From Lagopus muta (Eukaryota; Chordata; Aves; Galliformes; Phasianidae), in assembly GCF_023343835.1 (NCBI RefSeq), contig NC_064437.1, forward strand, positions 49,302,972 through 49,366,971: DNA of 64,000 nt. The letters are read 5' to 3'. A program made the translations under genes and the position numbers. The number at the start of each line of letters is the position of its first letter. Position 1 is the stretch's first letter. The notes under the pieces were generated by a model. That model was not told the origin of the DNA. It saw only the letters and a program-made list of their open reading frames with translations, and made no database searches. Below, in pieces: positions 61,665 through 64,000 of the stretch.

Positions 61665-64000
61665 GACAAAAAAAACCCAAAAACAACACCTTTGGAAATG
61701 CATGAAGCGTTGCTTTTGTGCTGTATGATAACAGTGAAATGTATTCCTTCCCTAATACTGGTTATCTGCTTTCTGGGTCCTACAGTAAGAAATCCTGTAG
61801 ACGGCTTACAATGCTTGCCTCTTACATCTTGAACCTCCTGTTGATGAAGAACAGAGTGAAACACTATTAAGGTTTATTCACTTGCAAAAGTTCTGACATT
61901 AGGCCTAGTCAAACAGCAAATCAGCATCTGGACTAACACAAAGGCATTTATTTTCCAGTCCCTCTAATCAGTATGTGCCAAACAGTTTGGGGAAAGTTCT
62001 CCACAAGGAGCTACTGGGGGCTGACAGGGCAAGCCCAGCACTGGGAATCATTTTGGGCAGGTTGTGCTCATCACAGTTAGTAAGGTGTTCAGAGCTCACA
62101 CAGGAGAAAGGGTGGCTAGAAAGCTCATTCTGGACTTGAAAGCCAGAGCAAATAATTATCAGCGAGCAAAGAGACTCAGCAAAAAAAAAGTAGCAGGGAA
62201 AGGAGGGATTAATCATACGTGAGCAGCCCCTGTAGTGGAGCAAGTGACACTACAAATGCCTCCACTCCTTCCCCCAACCCACAGCTCTGCTGAGAACCTG
62301 CACTGCATTCCTTGTGCTCCACAGAGGCCTGCAGGACTGCCAGGTCTCTGTGTGAAGGAAGGGACAAAGAAGGCAGCCCACTCTCTGCTCTTGTTGGTAT
62401 TCGGCTTCAATGATGGAGAGGATGGAGAGCAGAGGCCCCACGTATGCTGTTCAGCCCTGAAACCATCTCCATCTGTGACCTCAGAGCTGTGAGTGGGTGG
62501 GCAGCACGCCACACCGTATGGTGACCACTTGCCAGTGAAGAGGGTCCCAGGGATGGAGAGCAGCCATAGGCTGCATGGGAGATGTGTGAGCTGTATATGC
62601 GGAGGTAGGAAGCATAGGGCAGGAGGCAAAAGAATTGAATCTCACCCAAAACTGGGTGATACCCAAGATTCTTGGATACCAGAAGTACCCAAGAAGGGCA
62701 TTGGGTTAGGAACCACAGTACAGTGCAAATGTGCCATGGATATGGGCAGGGTTCAGTCAAAACAAGGAGCCAGGCAGTGCTGCCAGCCTCCAGATTTTAG
62801 CTGATCCCTATTCCTGGTCCAGACTGATCAACCTTTTACAATCTAGAATAGCTCACTGAGGCTGAGATACATGTATCAGAGGGTAAACATTGGGGATTCA
62901 AAAAATCCTGATGCCTCAGCCTGTTCCATCTAGCCAGCAGAATCAGGATGAAGAGCCTTTCCAATGCCTGCTGGGCAAATAAGACTCTGTGACCACAGCC
63001 AGAGATGGATGTGACTACTCTTGGTGAAGGTAGCCTCAGAAAATTCATTCAGGCATAAAAAAGGTAACTAAACCATGAGTAAAATTTTCCTCTTTGAAGA
63101 TATCCTTTCCAGTATCCCACACCAATAACACCACCTCTTACTGCAGAAAGACAGGACACACCATTCTGATGGGCCAGAACTAGGGACATCCAGAGAGTTG
63201 GCATATGTAATACCAAGTTCCAGAACTTAAAATTTCCCATAGAAGAAGTCTTATCCCATCACCAATGTGATATTTCAGGCCTTGTGCTGAATTTGTCATT
63301 GAAAAACACCAGTGACAAATTCACAGCTGTTACTTATAGCTTAACTCTACCAGTTTGGTATTGGAGGAACAAGACCAGCTAAGATGAAATTTGCATTGAC
63401 ATTAAGACATGGCCACTTTGAGAGTGAAATAATTTGGCCAAACCTCCACCATGATATAATAAAACTGACATCCCAACAACCACTACAGCTTTACAATGGG
63501 GTCCAAAAACTCTGTCCCATTTACCCCCCATCTCTATTGTGGCTGAATTTTGCCAATGCTTCATGAGTATCTGTATAGTACCCCCTTGCAGGGAGAGTAC
63601 GGTTGTTATCTGCAACAAACAGCGGAGAAAAATAAGAGGCCCAGGCAGGCTGTTTGTCCAATGTCACACAGGATGGTCTGTGTAAGAGCAGGGACTTGAA
63701 GCTGGGGTATCCCAGCTCAGAAACTAATGCCTCCTACCATTCTTTCTCCCTGGAGACTTTAGTGGTGTTGCACGGGAAGGGCAGAGTGGGCCCCGTTTCT
63801 TCTGTTGCTTTTTTTTATGAGTGCGATGACGTGGTCTAAATTAAAAGAAAAATACAAAGAGACTGCCATAAATTATCCACATACAAAGGCCTTGTTCACA
63901 TTTATCCTACGGCCCCTCCACATGCTAGCAGGGTGCAAATGAAGATAACATCCCCCTTCACATGCCCACTCCCCCTACCCACATGGTACCTGCTGAGGTA

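Larger units (their letters stand above)
58368..64000. other. Non-coding unique sequence with short simple repeats
   Basis: No gene is recognised. Simple repeats are (AAAC)n at 58776-58799, (AC)n at 60046-60060 and an A18 run at 61647-61664. From about 62207 to 62804 the sequence is GC-richer and stop-poor, giving several overlapping frames on both strands. The longest of these, 138 codons on the minus strand, begins at TTG rather than ATG. No CR1 tail is recognisable after 58367. Confidence 0.55.

Noticed and set aside
1..64000. Bacterial or phage operons, defence systems or other prokaryotic gene clusters
   Set aside because: There are no adjacent same-strand genes, no ribosome-binding sites upstream of long frames, and CR1 LINEs are present throughout. 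The window is vertebrate non-coding DNA.

Overview
This is vertebrate, most likely avian, genomic DNA with no gene that can be supported from the sequence. The evidence for a bird is the repeat content. Thirteen fragments of CR1 LINEs can be read, and most carry the avian 3' end: a block reading 'ctagatgatctttaaaggtcccttccaacc' or its decayed form, followed by short 'attctatgat' repeats. There is no SINE carpet of the mammalian kind, microsatellites are few and short, and CpG is sparse. The CR1 variants ('...catggtcagtgggcatggtggggatg...') look like those common in galliform birds such as chicken, but assigning the order is an inference. Low gene content and modest GC suggest an intergenic desert or a very large intron on a larger chromosome.

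Layout. Positions 1 to 13.4 kb are AT-rich unique sequence with one tiny CR1 remnant (1931), a G-rich run (776) and TATA-like sites (4474, 5393). From 13.4 to 14.6 kb is a patch of repeats: a diverged 80-bp duplication, a 20-bp tandem duplication, two abutting CR1 3' ends and two strong palindromes. From 18.4 to 19.0 kb are two CR1 copies in the same orientation, including the longest in the window. From 24.4 to 25.3, 32.5 to 32.9, 37.0 to 37.4 and 57.2 to 57.7 kb are stretches whose texture (dense homeodomain-like TAATTA and CAATTA words, no repeats) resembles conserved vertebrate enhancers; this cannot be tested here. A 19-bp minisatellite lies at 29.1 to 29.3 kb. Further CR1 pieces lie at 30.4, 30.6, 36.2, 48.6, 49.5, 51.9, 55.2 and 58.3 kb. 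A 25-base C run sits at 43.45 kb. Purine-rich (54.4 to 55.0 kb) and pyrimidine-rich (56.05 to 56.53 kb) strand-biased blocks flank an older type of CR1.

Coding potential. The longest open frame (41134-41928) matches no family I recognise. Several other long frames start at GTG or TTG rather than ATG, run antisense to CR1, or come from the minisatellite. I therefore call no CDS.

The most interesting observation is a pair of related dispersed elements (44972-45113 and 56779-56935). They share end blocks and carry a central hairpin whose stem differs between copies at three positions, each with the compensating change on the other arm. No bacterial, phage, CRISPR or operon-type system is present.
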